Assembly: GCF_009176725.1 (NCBI RefSeq)
Contig: NZ_AP020337.1
Coordinates: 1,798,001-1,862,000, forward strand
Source of the DNA: Pseudomonas sp. KUIN-1
GTDB lineage: Bacteria; Pseudomonadota; Gammaproteobacteria; Pseudomonadales; Pseudomonadaceae
Direction of reading: 5' to 3'
Length of the DNA: 64,000 bases
Made by a program: the position numbers and the translations under genes. Shown here one piece after another: positions 19,290 to 28,166 of this stretch. The notes under the pieces were generated by a model, which searched no databases, was not told where the DNA came from, and saw nothing but the letters and a program-made list of their open reading frames with translations. Position 1 is the first letter of the stretch. The number at the start of each line of letters is the position of its first letter.

Positions 19290-20498
19290 ATGGCGACCAG
19301 TGCTCCGCCCGCGACGGCGAAGGCCTCGACCACCCCTCAAGCCAGCCCGCTGGTGATGCGCATCATCGGTGCTGTTGCCCTCGCGCACCTGGTCAACGAC
19401 CTGATTCAAGCCATCCTCCCGTCGATCTACCCGATGCTCAAGGCCAGCTACGACCTGAGCTTCACCCAGATCGGCCTGATTACCCTGACATTTCAGATCA
19501 CAGCCTCGCTGCTGCAGCCCTGGGTCGGTTATTACACTGACCGCCATCCCAACCCGCTGGTACTGCCCGTCGGATCGATCTGCACGCTGATCGGCATCGT
19601 CATGATGTCGATGGTCGGCAGCTTCCCCTTGATCCTGCTGGCCGCCGCGCTGATCGGCATCGGCTCGTCAACGTTCCACCCGGAAGCCTCGCGTATCGCG
19701 CGGCTGGCCTCCGGTGGTCGTTACGGGCTCGCGCAATCGACCTTTCAGGTCGGTGGCAACACAGGCACGGCATTCGGACCGTTGCTGGCGGCGGCGATCA
19801 TCATCCCGTTCGGCCAGGGCAATGTCGCCTGGATCGGGCTATTTGCGTTGTTCTCGCTGGGGCTGCTGTATGCGATCAGCCGCTGGTATCGCGCGCACCT
19901 CAACCTGTTCAAGCTCAAGGCCGGTCAGGCAGCCACTCATGGCCTGTCCAGAAAACGCGTGATCGCCTCGTTGGCAGTGCTGGCGTTCCTGGTGTTTTCC
20001 AAGTTCTTCTACATGACCAGCCTGACCAGCTATTTCACCTTCTACCTGATCGAGAAATTTGGCCTGTCGGTCGCCAGCTCGCAGTTGCACCTGTTCCTGT
20101 TTCTGGGCGCCGTGGCGGCGGGGACCTTTTTCGGCGGGCCGATCGGTGACCGCATTGGCCGCAAGGCGGTGATCTGGTTCTCGATTCTTGGTGCCGCGCC
20201 GTTCACCCTGGCGCTGCCCTATGCCGATCTGTTCTGGACCAGCGTACTCAGTGTGATCATTGGCTTCGTCCTGGCCTCGGCGTTTTCCGCCATCGTGGTC
20301 TACGCCCAGGAGCTGGTGCCTGGCAACGTGGGCATGATCGCCGGGCTGTTCTTCGGCCTGATGTTCGGCTTCGGCGGCATCGGCGCTGCCTTGCTCGGCT
20401 ATCTGGCTGACAGCCACGGCATCCTGTTCGTCTACACGCTGTGCTCGTACCTGCCGCTGCTCGGCATCCTCGCGATTCTTCTGCCTCGGACCAAATAA
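19290..20498 (+). CDS. fsr: MFS efflux transporter, fosmidomycin-resistance (Fsr) type
   Basis: A 402-residue, 12-helix major facilitator. The N-terminal region [32 protein letters not shown] and [10 protein letters not shown] are characteristic of the Fsr group, which exports fosmidomycin in E. coli; the natural substrate here is unknown. [10 protein letters not shown] marks the second half. Its TAA shares one base with the ATG of the ArsB-like gene (TAATG), so the two are coupled. Confidence 0.85.
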   Translation: MATSAPPATAKASTTPQASPLVMRIIGAVALAHLVNDLIQAILPSIYPMLKASYDLSFTQIGLITLTFQITASLLQPWVGYYTDRHPNPLVLPVGSICTLIGIVMMSMVGSFPLILLAAALIGIGSSTFHPEASRIARLASGGRYGLAQSTFQVGGNTGTAFGPLLAAAIIIPFGQGNVAWIGLFALFSLGLLYAISRWYRAHLNLFKLKAGQAATHGLSRKRVIASLAVLAFLVFSKFFYMTSLTSYFTFYLIEKFGLSVASSQLHLFLFLGAVAAGTFFGGPIGDRIGRKAVIWFSILGAAPFTLALPYADLFWTSVLSVIIGFVLASAFSAIVVYAQELVPGNVGMIAGLFFGLMFGFGGIGAALLGYLADSHGILFVYTLCSYLPLLGILAILLPRTK

Positions 20499-21778
20499 TG
20501 CTGATAGCAACGCTGATTTTCCTGTTCACCATCACGCTGGTCATCTGGCAACCCAAGGGCCTTGGCGTAGGCTGGAGTGCCGTATTGGGGGCAATTCTGG
20601 CGTTGCTGACAGGCGTCGTGCACGTCAGTGACATCGCTGTGGTGTGGGGCATCATCTGGAATGCCACGGCGACGTTCATTTCGCTGATCATCATCACGCT
20701 GTTGCTCGATGAGGCCGGTTTCTTCGCCTGGGCAGCGCTGCATGTGGCGCGCTGGGGCAAGGGCAACGGGCGCCGTTTGTTTGCCCTGTTCGTGCTGTTC
20801 GGTGCGCTGGTGTCCGCCTTGTTCGCCAACGATGGCGCGGTGCTGATCCTCACCCCGATCGTCATTGCCATGATGCTGGCGTTGCGTTTCTCGCCTGCGT
20901 CGACGCTGGCGTTCGTCATGGCGGCCGGTTTCATCGCCGATACGGCCAGCCTGCCGCTGGTGGTCTCGAACCTGGTGAACATCGTGTCGGCGGATTACTT
21001 CAAGATCGGTTTCAACCGTTACGCAGCCGTCATGGTGCCGGTGAATCTGGCCAGTGTCGCCGCCACCCTGGCCGTGCTGATGTGGTACTTCCGTCGGGAT
21101 ATTCCCGCCGAGTTCGAGCCCGAGCAGCTGGACAAGCCGGAAACGGTTATCCATGACCGCGCCACGTTTCTGGCCGGTTGGGCGGTGCTGGTGATTCTGC
21201 TGGTGGGCTGTTTTGCCCTTGAGCCGCTGGGCATCCCGATCAGTGCGATCTCGTCGGTGTGCGCAGTGTTGCTGCTGGGCATCGCCGCCAAAGGGCATAC
21301 GATCAAGACGCGCAAGGTGATGAAAGAAGCACCGTGGCACATCGTGGTCTTTTCGCTGGGTATGTACCTGGTGGTCTATGGCCTGCGTAACGCCGGGCTG
21401 ACCGATTACCTGGCCAATCTGCTGGACTGGTTCGCGGGCTATGGCATCTGGGGCGCGGCGATGGGCACCGGCGTGATGACCGCGTTCCTGTCTTCGATCA
21501 TGAACAACATGCCCACGGTACTCATCGGGCTGCTGTCCATCGACGCGAGTCATGCCAGCGGCGCCATCCAGGAAGCGATGATCTACGCCAACGTGATCGG
21601 CAGTGACCTCGGCCCGAAAATCACCCCCATCGGGAGTCTGGCCACGCTGCTCTGGCTGCATGTGCTGGAGCGCAAGGGCATCACTATCAGCTGGGGCTAC
21701 TACTTCAAGGTCGGTATCGTGCTGACCGTGCCTGTCCTGCTGGTCACACTGGCTGCGCTGGCATTGCGGTTGAGTTGA
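20498..21778 (+). CDS. arsB: ArsB-type arsenite/antimonite efflux permease
   Basis: A 426-residue polytopic membrane protein of the ArsB/NhaD superfamily, with about 11-12 hydrophobic segments and ArsB-like stretches [36 protein letters not shown] and [13 protein letters not shown]. ArsB extrudes arsenite or antimonite. No arsR, arsC or arsH lies nearby, so its role in arsenic resistance is inferred from family only. The start at 20498 overlaps the fsr stop; an earlier in-frame start lies inside fsr. The 3' end overlaps the convergent DUF1853 gene by 35 bases. Confidence 0.82.
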   Translation: MLIATLIFLFTITLVIWQPKGLGVGWSAVLGAILALLTGVVHVSDIAVVWGIIWNATATFISLIIITLLLDEAGFFAWAALHVARWGKGNGRRLFALFVLFGALVSALFANDGAVLILTPIVIAMMLALRFSPASTLAFVMAAGFIADTASLPLVVSNLVNIVSADYFKIGFNRYAAVMVPVNLASVAATLAVLMWYFRRDIPAEFEPEQLDKPETVIHDRATFLAGWAVLVILLVGCFALEPLGIPISAISSVCAVLLLGIAAKGHTIKTRKVMKEAPWHIVVFSLGMYLVVYGLRNAGLTDYLANLLDWFAGYGIWGAAMGTGVMTAFLSSIMNNMPTVLIGLLSIDASHASGAIQEAMIYANVIGSDLGPKITPIGSLATLLWLHVLERKGITISWGYYFKVGIVLTVPVLLVTLAALALRLS

Positions 21779-22727
21779 GCGGATGACTGGTATCGGCGAG
21801 GTTCGGCCACATGTCCGACACCAGAAACAGCCGTTCGGCTTCTTCCCAGTGGCCCTCGGCATTCTCCCTGAGGCGCACCAATAGCTGCGCCGGGGCCAGC
21901 GGGTCGAGTTCACTCAGCCATTCGTGCAACTGTTGATCGCTCCATGCCTCGTTATAGAGTGCCGGCGCCAGCCAGGCATGGCGCGGCAGGGGCTGCCAAC
22001 GTCCCGGTTGGCTTTGCGCCAGGAACGACTTCCAGTCACGTTGATGTAGCCAGCGACCCTTGAGGTGCTGCGGATGAACGCCGGCAGGGGACTGGCATGA
22101 GCCTGGCCACGGATACAACAGGTAGCCGCCCAGCCACAACCGCGCAGTGAACGCTTCGACCCCCAGCGCTGCCAGCGTCGCCCGGCTTTCCGGGCGTGCC
22201 GACATCGGCAACTGATGCTGGCTCAGATGCGTCAGCTTGCGGTCCAGCCGGTCCTGACAGCCAGGCCCCAGCCAGTGCGCCGGGTCGCTACCATCGCCGT
22301 CCTGCGGCCCCAGGTAGAGCTTGATCGCCAGTTCGACGTGGTGCACGCCTTCACCATCGCGCAGCAGCATGTCCAGCTCGCCCAGGGTCTGGCTGCCAAG
22401 CCTGATCGGCAGGTTGGCGGCGATTATCTCCACCCCCGGCGCATGCTGCAGGGCGAATTGCCAGAGCCGTTCGTAATAGCGGCCCAGTCTTCGTGTGGTG
22501 GCCTGCGCCAGCCAGTCTTCGAGCGGGCGGCTGTCGCGGTCCAGTTGCCAGAGAAAGTCCGCCAGTTGCTGTGGCGCTTTTACCCAGTCGCTGCCCGCCA
22601 GTGGGTGGCGCTGCGGCCAGGGCGCGGTTTCAAGCATGGGCGGCGCGAGGATCACCCAGGCGAGGTCGCGCACTTCGGAATGCCGCAATTGGCGGGGGAG
22701 ATCGATCAGGTCGGGGAATAGAGTCAT
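21744..22727 (-). CDS. DUF1853 family protein
   Basis: A 327-residue soluble protein starting [25 protein letters not shown]. It matches DUF1853 by its [17 protein letters not shown] start and the central [36 protein letters not shown]. That segment has the acidic and Glu-x-Lys spacing of the PD-(D/E)xK nuclease fold (Asp...Glu-Leu-Ala-Ile-Lys), so a nuclease-like fold is possible; this is inference. A longer start at 22847 adds an unlike Cys-rich stretch and is rejected. It lies upstream of the nadK region as in other Pseudomonas. Confidence 0.75.
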   Translation of the reverse strand: MTLFPDLIDLPRQLRHSEVRDLAWVILAPPMLETAPWPQRHPLAGSDWVKAPQQLADFLWQLDRDSRPLEDWLAQATTRRLGRYYERLWQFALQHAPGVEIIAANLPIRLGSQTLGELDMLLRDGEGVHHVELAIKLYLGPQDGDGSDPAHWLGPGCQDRLDRKLTHLSQHQLPMSARPESRATLAALGVEAFTARLWLGGYLLYPWPGSCQSPAGVHPQHLKGRWLHQRDWKSFLAQSQPGRWQPLPRHAWLAPALYNEAWSDQQLHEWLSELDPLAPAQLLVRLRENAEGHWEEAERLFLVSDMWPNLADTSHPLNSTAMPAQPV

Positions 22728-23098
22728 GTGTCGAGGATAGCGTGAGTCGCCGCCCACAAACAGCGTGTTGGGCAAACAGCATATGCACGCCGGTGTTTTT
22801 GCTTTCGACGACAACGTATGACGTACGATGTGCGACAGGATGATCATCGAATATAAAAAGGTTATTGAGAATTATCAGGCGCCTTCTCTTTGTGCACACT
22901 GTCATTCATATCCAGTATATTGTTGGCGTCAAACAGTTCAGGCGCCAGTCAAGGATGTTCATTGGCCGGTGTGTCTCAATGGTGGTCACCGTGTGGTGAA
23001 TGTCATTCAATCAGTCGGTCGACTCGTGGGCTGCTTTATATAGGTGGTCTTCATGCGGTGGATATTCGACTCGGCAAATCGGATGCCTGGAGTTTTCT
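22728..23098 (+). other. Intergenic region, no gene seen
   Basis: This divergent spacer between the DUF1853 gene and the diguanylate cyclase is AT-richer than its neighbours around 22800-22880. Short ORFs here have no convincing ribosome site or composition. It should hold both promoters, but I see no clear -35/-10 pair. Confidence 0.5.
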
Positions 23099-24163
23099 AT
23101 GAACGGTGACATGCAGACCCGGATAAAACAACTGCTCTCACCCGCCATTGCACGTGTGCAATGTATTGCCATCGTTTGTTGGCTGGTTGTTCTGTCGGTC
23201 ACGCCGTATCTGCAATTCGGTCTGCTGGAAGTACTGCTGACCCTTGGCCTGCTGGGCGCGTGCGCCTGGCAATATCGCGCAGTCGACTTCCGGGTCTGGC
23301 GATGTATGGGCATGGCCTTCGTGATCATTGTGGCACTGTGCTTTTCAAGGGCGGGCCATTTACGCACCGGAACGGACATCAACTGGTCACTCTCGGTCGC
23401 CGTAATGATTATTCTGTGTTCGACATTGTTAGTGGTGTATACCCGGGATTATCTGCTGGTGGCGGTACTCGCCTGGTGTATTCTTTCTCCCGCTCAGGGG
23501 ATCGATACCGACAGTGTCGCGACGCTGTTCATGACACTGTTCTTTATCACGTCGGTCAGTCTGGGCAGTGTGCTGAATCATACTTACACGCGCACACTTC
23601 GTACGGTATTGAGTCTGGAGCATCAGTTTCGCGAATTGTCGATGACCGATGACCTGACCGCTATATTGAATCGCCGTGCACTGATGCAGGCACTGGATAA
23701 TCATGTGCTGAATAATTCCGCGGGTTATTTTCTGATGCTCGACATTGATGACTTCAAAACCATCAATGATCAATTCGGCCACGACGCCGGTGATCAGGCG
23801 CTTCGGGTGATGGCTGGCTGCCTGCAAAAGACCGTGGGCAGTCTCGCCTTCGGACGCATGGGCGGAGAGGAGTTCGGCGTGATCCTGCCAATGTGCAGTG
23901 AAGACGACGCTCGGGATTATGTGCTGGACCTGTTGGAGTGCATCAGAAAATCCCTCGCTGTCAGCCCGCTGACCTGCAGTGCCGGGCTGGCCGACATCCC
24001 TGCGGCAGCGGACAGCTCGGCAGTGCTCAAGACCGCCGACATCAATTTGTATCAGGCCAAGCGGGGCGGCAAGGACCGGGCATTCTGGCGAGGTGCGCAG
24101 ATAGGCGGCCAGCAGGCGCACGGGAGTGTGGAATGCGACAAAACCCGCGCCCTGACACGATAG
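23099..24163 (+). CDS. Membrane-bound diguanylate cyclase (GGDEF)
   Basis: The 354-residue protein has six or so hydrophobic segments (about 14-175) and a C-terminal GGDEF domain (about 180-345) with the active-site motif GRMGGEEFGV, so c-di-GMP synthesis from two GTP is expected. The usual inhibitory RxxD site, nine and six residues before the GG, reads V..L, so product inhibition through the I-site is probably lost. GGAG precedes the ATG at 23099. Confidence 0.88.
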   Translation: MNGDMQTRIKQLLSPAIARVQCIAIVCWLVVLSVTPYLQFGLLEVLLTLGLLGACAWQYRAVDFRVWRCMGMAFVIIVALCFSRAGHLRTGTDINWSLSVAVMIILCSTLLVVYTRDYLLVAVLAWCILSPAQGIDTDSVATLFMTLFFITSVSLGSVLNHTYTRTLRTVLSLEHQFRELSMTDDLTAILNRRALMQALDNHVLNNSAGYFLMLDIDDFKTINDQFGHDAGDQALRVMAGCLQKTVGSLAFGRMGGEEFGVILPMCSEDDARDYVLDLLECIRKSLAVSPLTCSAGLADIPAAADSSAVLKTADINLYQAKRGGKDRAFWRGAQIGGQQAHGSVECDKTRALTR

Positions 24164-24304
24164 GCGGCCATCGGACTTCATCGCGCCGCCCGTACCCTGT
24201 TGCAAGGTCCGCGAAACCCTTTTTTAACCCCGGTTTGCTGCTGTCAGGCCCTTTCGCCCATAATCACGTTTTTAAAGTCGTATCGAACCCGCAGCAGGAG
24301 CCTC

Positions 24305-25195
24305 ATGGAGCAATTTCGCAATATCGGCATCATCGGTCGCCTGGGCAGTGTTCAGGTGCTCGAGACCGTTCGCCGACTCAAGAGATTCCTGCTGGACCGC
24401 CACCTGCACGTCATTCTCGAAGAAACGATCGCCGAGGTCCTGCCCGGTCATGGCCTGCAGACCTCATCGCGCAAGATGCTCGGCGAGGTCTGCGACATGG
24501 TCATTGTGGTCGGCGGCGACGGCAGCCTGCTGGGCGCGGCGCGGGCACTGGCCCGGCATAACGTTCCGGTGCTGGGCATCAACCGTGGCAGCCTGGGCTT
24601 TCTGACCGACATCCGCCCCGACGAGCTGGAGGTCAAATGCGCCGAAGTGCTCGACGGGCATTACCTGGTGGAAAACCGCTTTCTGCTCCAGGCCGAAGTG
24701 CGTCGCCACGGCGAGGCCATTGGTCAGGGCGATGCGCTCAACGACGTGGTGCTGCACCCCGGCAAGTCCACGCGCATGATCGAGTTCGAGATCTACATCG
24801 ACGGTCAGTTCGTGTGCAGTCAGAAGGCCGACGGCCTGATCGTCGCCACACCGACCGGTTCGACCGCCTACGCGCTGTCGGCAGGCGGGCCGATCATGCA
24901 CCCCAAGCTCGACGCCATCGTCATCGTGCCGATGTACCCGCATACCTTGTCGGGGCGGCCCATCGTGGTCGATGGCAACAGCGAGCTGAAAATCGTGGTG
25001 TCCAAGGACATGACCATTTACCCGCAAGTGTCGTGTGACGGTCAGAATCACTTCACCTGCGCGCCGGGTGACACCATTACGGTCAGCAAGAAGCCGCAGA
25101 AACTGCGTCTGATCCATCCGTTGGATCACAACTATTACGAGGTCTGCCGCACCAAGCTCGGCTGGGGCAGCAAGCTCGGCGGCGGGGGCGATTAA
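24305..25195 (+). CDS. nadK: NAD kinase
   Basis: The enzyme phosphorylates NAD to NADP. The 296-residue protein has the GGDG motif (VVGGDGSLLGAARALA), NRGSLGFLTD and the conserved TPTGSTAYALSAGGP segment. GCAGGAGCCTC before the ATG at 24305 supports this start. Its TAA shares one base with the next ATG (TAATG), and a run of tightly packed genes continues to pepN. Confidence 0.98.
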   Translation: MEQFRNIGIIGRLGSVQVLETVRRLKRFLLDRHLHVILEETIAEVLPGHGLQTSSRKMLGEVCDMVIVVGGDGSLLGAARALARHNVPVLGINRGSLGFLTDIRPDELEVKCAEVLDGHYLVENRFLLQAEVRRHGEAIGQGDALNDVVLHPGKSTRMIEFEIYIDGQFVCSQKADGLIVATPTGSTAYALSAGGPIMHPKLDAIVIVPMYPHTLSGRPIVVDGNSELKIVVSKDMTIYPQVSCDGQNHFTCAPGDTITVSKKPQKLRLIHPLDHNYYEVCRTKLGWGSKLGGGGD

Positions 25196-26160
25196 TGCTC
25201 GATCCGGCGCGTGGCTATGATCTGATCGGTGACGTGCACGGGTGTGCCCATACCCTCGAGCACTTGCTGGAGCTTCTCGGTTACCGTCTGCAGGCTGGCG
25301 TGTGGCGCCATCCCGAGCGCATCGTCATTTTCCTCGGCGACATCATCGACCGCGGCCCGCGTATCCGCGAATCGCTGCACATCGTGCGCGACATGGTCCA
25401 GGCCGGTCAGGCGTTGTGCATCATGGGCAACCATGAGTTCAACGCGCTGGGCTGGGTGACACCGGCCCTGTCCGAAAGCGGTCATCAGTTCGTGCGCGAG
25501 CACACCCCGCGTCATGCGCGGCTGATCGGCGAGACCCTGGCGCAGTTCGAGCAATATCCGGATGAGTGGAGCGAGTTCGTCAACTGGTTCTACGAGTTAC
25601 CGCTGTACCTCGATGCCGGTCGCTTCAGGGTGGTGCACGCCTGCTGGGATGCGACCCTGATCGATCCGCTGCGTGGCCTGCATGGTACGGGGTGTATCGA
25701 CAAGCATTTCGTCCAGGCATCGGCAGTGCCCGGCAGCTTCGCCAGCAATGTCTTCAATCGTCTGCTGCGTGGCACCGACATGCGCCTGCCGTACGGCCTG
25801 ACCCTGACTGGCGGTGATGGCCTGACCCGCGAATTCTTCCGCACCAAGTTCTGGGAGGATGATCCGCAGACTTACGGCGACGTGGTCTTTCAGCCGGACG
25901 CCTTGCCCGAAGGGGTTGCCAAGACGCCATTGACCACGTCGGAAAAGAACGCCTTGCTGCGGTATGGCATCAATGAGCCGCTGCTGTTTGTCGGTCATTA
26001 CTGGCGCAGCGGCATCCCTGCGCCTATCCGGCCGAACCTGGCCTGTCTGGATTACAGCGCCGTGCTCTACGGCAAACTGGTCGCCTATCGGCTTGACCAG
26101 GAAACACAGATCGATCCGGACAAATTCGTCTGGGTCGACGTGCAGCGTCCCGAGGTTTGA
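25195..26160 (+). CDS. Calcineurin-like metallophosphoesterase
   Basis: A 321-residue phosphoesterase with the metal-binding set GDVHG (near residue 10), GDIIDRGP, GNHE and a C-terminal GHYW. It resembles bis(5'-nucleosyl)-tetraphosphatase/PrpE-like and serine/threonine phosphatases; the substrate is unknown. It is coupled to nadK by a one-base overlap and ends two bases before the rhomboid gene, as in other Pseudomonas. Confidence 0.88.
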   Translation: MLDPARGYDLIGDVHGCAHTLEHLLELLGYRLQAGVWRHPERIVIFLGDIIDRGPRIRESLHIVRDMVQAGQALCIMGNHEFNALGWVTPALSESGHQFVREHTPRHARLIGETLAQFEQYPDEWSEFVNWFYELPLYLDAGRFRVVHACWDATLIDPLRGLHGTGCIDKHFVQASAVPGSFASNVFNRLLRGTDMRLPYGLTLTGGDGLTREFFRTKFWEDDPQTYGDVVFQPDALPEGVAKTPLTTSEKNALLRYGINEPLLFVGHYWRSGIPAPIRPNLACLDYSAVLYGKLVAYRLDQETQIDPDKFVWVDVQRPEV

Positions 26161-26162
26161 TA

Positions 26163-27035
26163 ATGAGTCCTGTAGCTGTCCTGCGTTTGCCGCTGACCAC
26201 CGACCTGAGCGGTTTTGTCAGGCTGTTGCTGCGCTTGCAGATTCCTCACCGGGTCAGTGAAGAGGCTGGCGAGCAAGTCCTGTGGGTGCCGGACGCGCCG
26301 CGACTGGTCGAAGAAGTGCGCGAGTTGTACACGCGCTTTCCCGAAGGCGACGAGCACGTTCAACTGGCGCAGGACAGCGGAAGCGCCACCTACAAGCCGC
26401 CCGGCCTTATCGAGCAGTTACGCAGCAGTCCGGTGACGGCCCTGGTGTTGCTGGTCACCTTGCTGGTGGCGGGGCTGACGCTGCTGGGCGATAACCTCGA
26501 AGCCGTCCGCTGGCTGACCTTTCAGGATTTCCGCATCAATGGCGAGTACGCAACGTTTCTGCCGTTGTCCGAAAACCTGGCGTCCGGGCAGTGGTGGCGG
26601 ATCATCTCGCCCATGCTGATCCACTTCGGCATCCTGCACCTGGCCATGAATGGCATGTGGTTCTGGGAGCTGGGGCGGCGGATTGAAATTCGTCAGGGCA
26701 GCCTGTCGCTGCTGTTGCTGACCCTGCTGTTCTCGTCGGTTTCAAATTACGTGCAATACCTGTTCAGCGGCCCAAGCCTGTTTGGCGGACTGTCCGGCGT
26801 GCTGTATGGCCTGCTCGGGCATTGCTGGATTTTCCAGATGCTGGCGCCCAACCCGGTCTACCGCCTGCCGCGCGGCGTGTTGATCATGATGCTGGTCTGG
26901 CTGGCGCTGTGCCTGTCCGGTCTGGTGAGCATGCTCGGCTTCGGCGAAATCGCCAACGGTGCGCATGTCGGCGGGCTGATCATCGGTTGTGTCACCGGGC
27001 TGCTGGGTGGTGCGATTGCGCGCCGCAAGGCCTAG
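26163..27035 (+). CDS. Rhomboid family intramembrane serine protease (GlpG-like)
   Basis: A 290-residue protein with a cytoplasmic N-terminal domain (about 1-90) and six to seven membrane helices. The catalytic Ser lies in FGGLSGVLYG and the catalytic His in ANGAHVGGLIIG; WRIISPMLIHFGILHLAMN is the typical loop-1/helix-2 region. Rhomboids cleave substrates inside the membrane. It is embedded between the metallophosphatase and yeaC. Confidence 0.92.
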   Translation: MSPVAVLRLPLTTDLSGFVRLLLRLQIPHRVSEEAGEQVLWVPDAPRLVEEVRELYTRFPEGDEHVQLAQDSGSATYKPPGLIEQLRSSPVTALVLLVTLLVAGLTLLGDNLEAVRWLTFQDFRINGEYATFLPLSENLASGQWWRIISPMLIHFGILHLAMNGMWFWELGRRIEIRQGSLSLLLLTLLFSSVSNYVQYLFSGPSLFGGLSGVLYGLLGHCWIFQMLAPNPVYRLPRGVLIMMLVWLALCLSGLVSMLGFGEIANGAHVGGLIIGCVTGLLGGAIARRKA

Positions 27036-27063
27036 AATTACCCGCTATTTTCTGGAGTGCGCC

Positions 27064-27324
27064 ATGTCGTCTTTTATAGAAATGATCGAAAACATCACCC
27101 CGGATATCTACGAGAGCCTGAAACTGGCTGTGGAAATCGGCAAATGGTCCGACGGTCGCAAGCTCACTCAGGAACAACGTGAGCTGTCCCTGCAGGCGCT
27201 GATCGCCTGGGAAGTGCAGAACCTGCCGGAAGACCAGCGCACCGGCTACATGGGGCCGCAGGAATGCGCCTCCAAATCGGCCCCGGTGCCCAATATCCTG
27301 TTCAAATCGGATGCAATTCATTGA
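27064..27324 (+). CDS. yeaC: YeaC family (DUF1315) protein
   Basis: An 86-residue soluble protein, MSSFIEMIENITPDIYESL, with the DUF1315 core KLAVEIGKWSDGRKLTQEQRE and a conserved GPQEC motif. It has no known activity. TGGAGTGCGCC lies before the ATG at 27064. Confidence 0.9.
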   Translation: MSSFIEMIENITPDIYESLKLAVEIGKWSDGRKLTQEQRELSLQALIAWEVQNLPEDQRTGYMGPQECASKSAPVPNILFKSDAIH

Positions 27325-27353
27325 TCGAAATTGGTCGCGGAGCAGTCAACAAA

Positions 27354-28154
27354 ATGTCGGCGCGTCAGGATGACACGTCGTGTGTGCAATACGCTTTTCG
27401 CCTGGGCGACACCGAGATCGCGGTCAACCCGCTGATCGGCAAGACGCTGCGTCTGGAGTTTCTCGGCGCCATTCATTGCAGTCATTGCGGGCGCAAGACC
27501 AAGTCCAGTTACAGCCAGGGTTACTGCTACCCGTGCATGCTCAAGCTGGCGCAGTGCGACCTGTGCATCATGAGCCCGGAGAAATGCCATCACGATCAGG
27601 GCACCTGCCGTGATCCGGCGTGGGGCGAGCAGTTCTGCATGACCGATCACATCGTCTACCTGGCCAACTCATCAGGCGTGAAGGTCGGCATTACCCGCTC
27701 CACGCAGTTGCCGACCCGCTGGCTGGACCAGGGCGCAAGCCAGGCACTGCCGATCCTGCGCGTGGCAACCCGTCAGCAGTCCGGCTTCGTCGAAGATCTG
27801 CTGCGCAGCCAGGTGGCCGATCGTACCAACTGGCGTGCCTTGCTCAAGGGCGACGCTCAACCCGTTGACCTCAAGGCCATTCGCCAGGAGCTGTTCGACA
27901 GTTGCGGCGCAGGGCTGCTGGGATTGCAAGAACGATTCGGGCTGCAGGCCATCCAATTGCTACATGACGCCGAGCCTGTCGAGTTTCGTTACCCGGTCGA
28001 GGCGTATCCGACCAAGATTGTCAGCTTCAATCTGGACAAGAACCCGATTGCCGAAGGCACGCTGCTGGGGATCAAGGGCCAATACCTGATTTTCGACACG
28101 GGCGTGATCAATATTCGCAAGTACACGGCCTATCAGTTGGCCGTGCATCAGTAG
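27354..28154 (+). CDS. DUF2797 domain-containing protein
   Basis: A 266-residue protein with an N-terminal Cys-rich region that looks like paired zinc knuckles (IHCSHCGRKTK...YCYPCMLKLAQCDLCIMSPEKCHHDQGTC). DHIVYLANSSGVKVGITR follows, reminiscent of GIY-YIG nuclease-like folds. Function is unknown. The start is uncertain: ATG at 27354 has GGAG 11 bases upstream, but a TTG at 27321 overlapping the yeaC stop would add IEIGRGAVNK and may be real. Confidence 0.85.
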   Translation: MSARQDDTSCVQYAFRLGDTEIAVNPLIGKTLRLEFLGAIHCSHCGRKTKSSYSQGYCYPCMLKLAQCDLCIMSPEKCHHDQGTCRDPAWGEQFCMTDHIVYLANSSGVKVGITRSTQLPTRWLDQGASQALPILRVATRQQSGFVEDLLRSQVADRTNWRALLKGDAQPVDLKAIRQELFDSCGAGLLGLQERFGLQAIQLLHDAEPVEFRYPVEAYPTKIVSFNLDKNPIAEGTLLGIKGQYLIFDTGVINIRKYTAYQLAVHQ

Positions 28155-28166
28155 AAGGATTCCAGC

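Noticed and set aside
22828..23102. Two overlapping ORFs of about 70 codons in the spacer before the diguanylate cyclase.
   Set aside because: No ribosome sites, and mutually overlapping frames in an AT-rich spacer.
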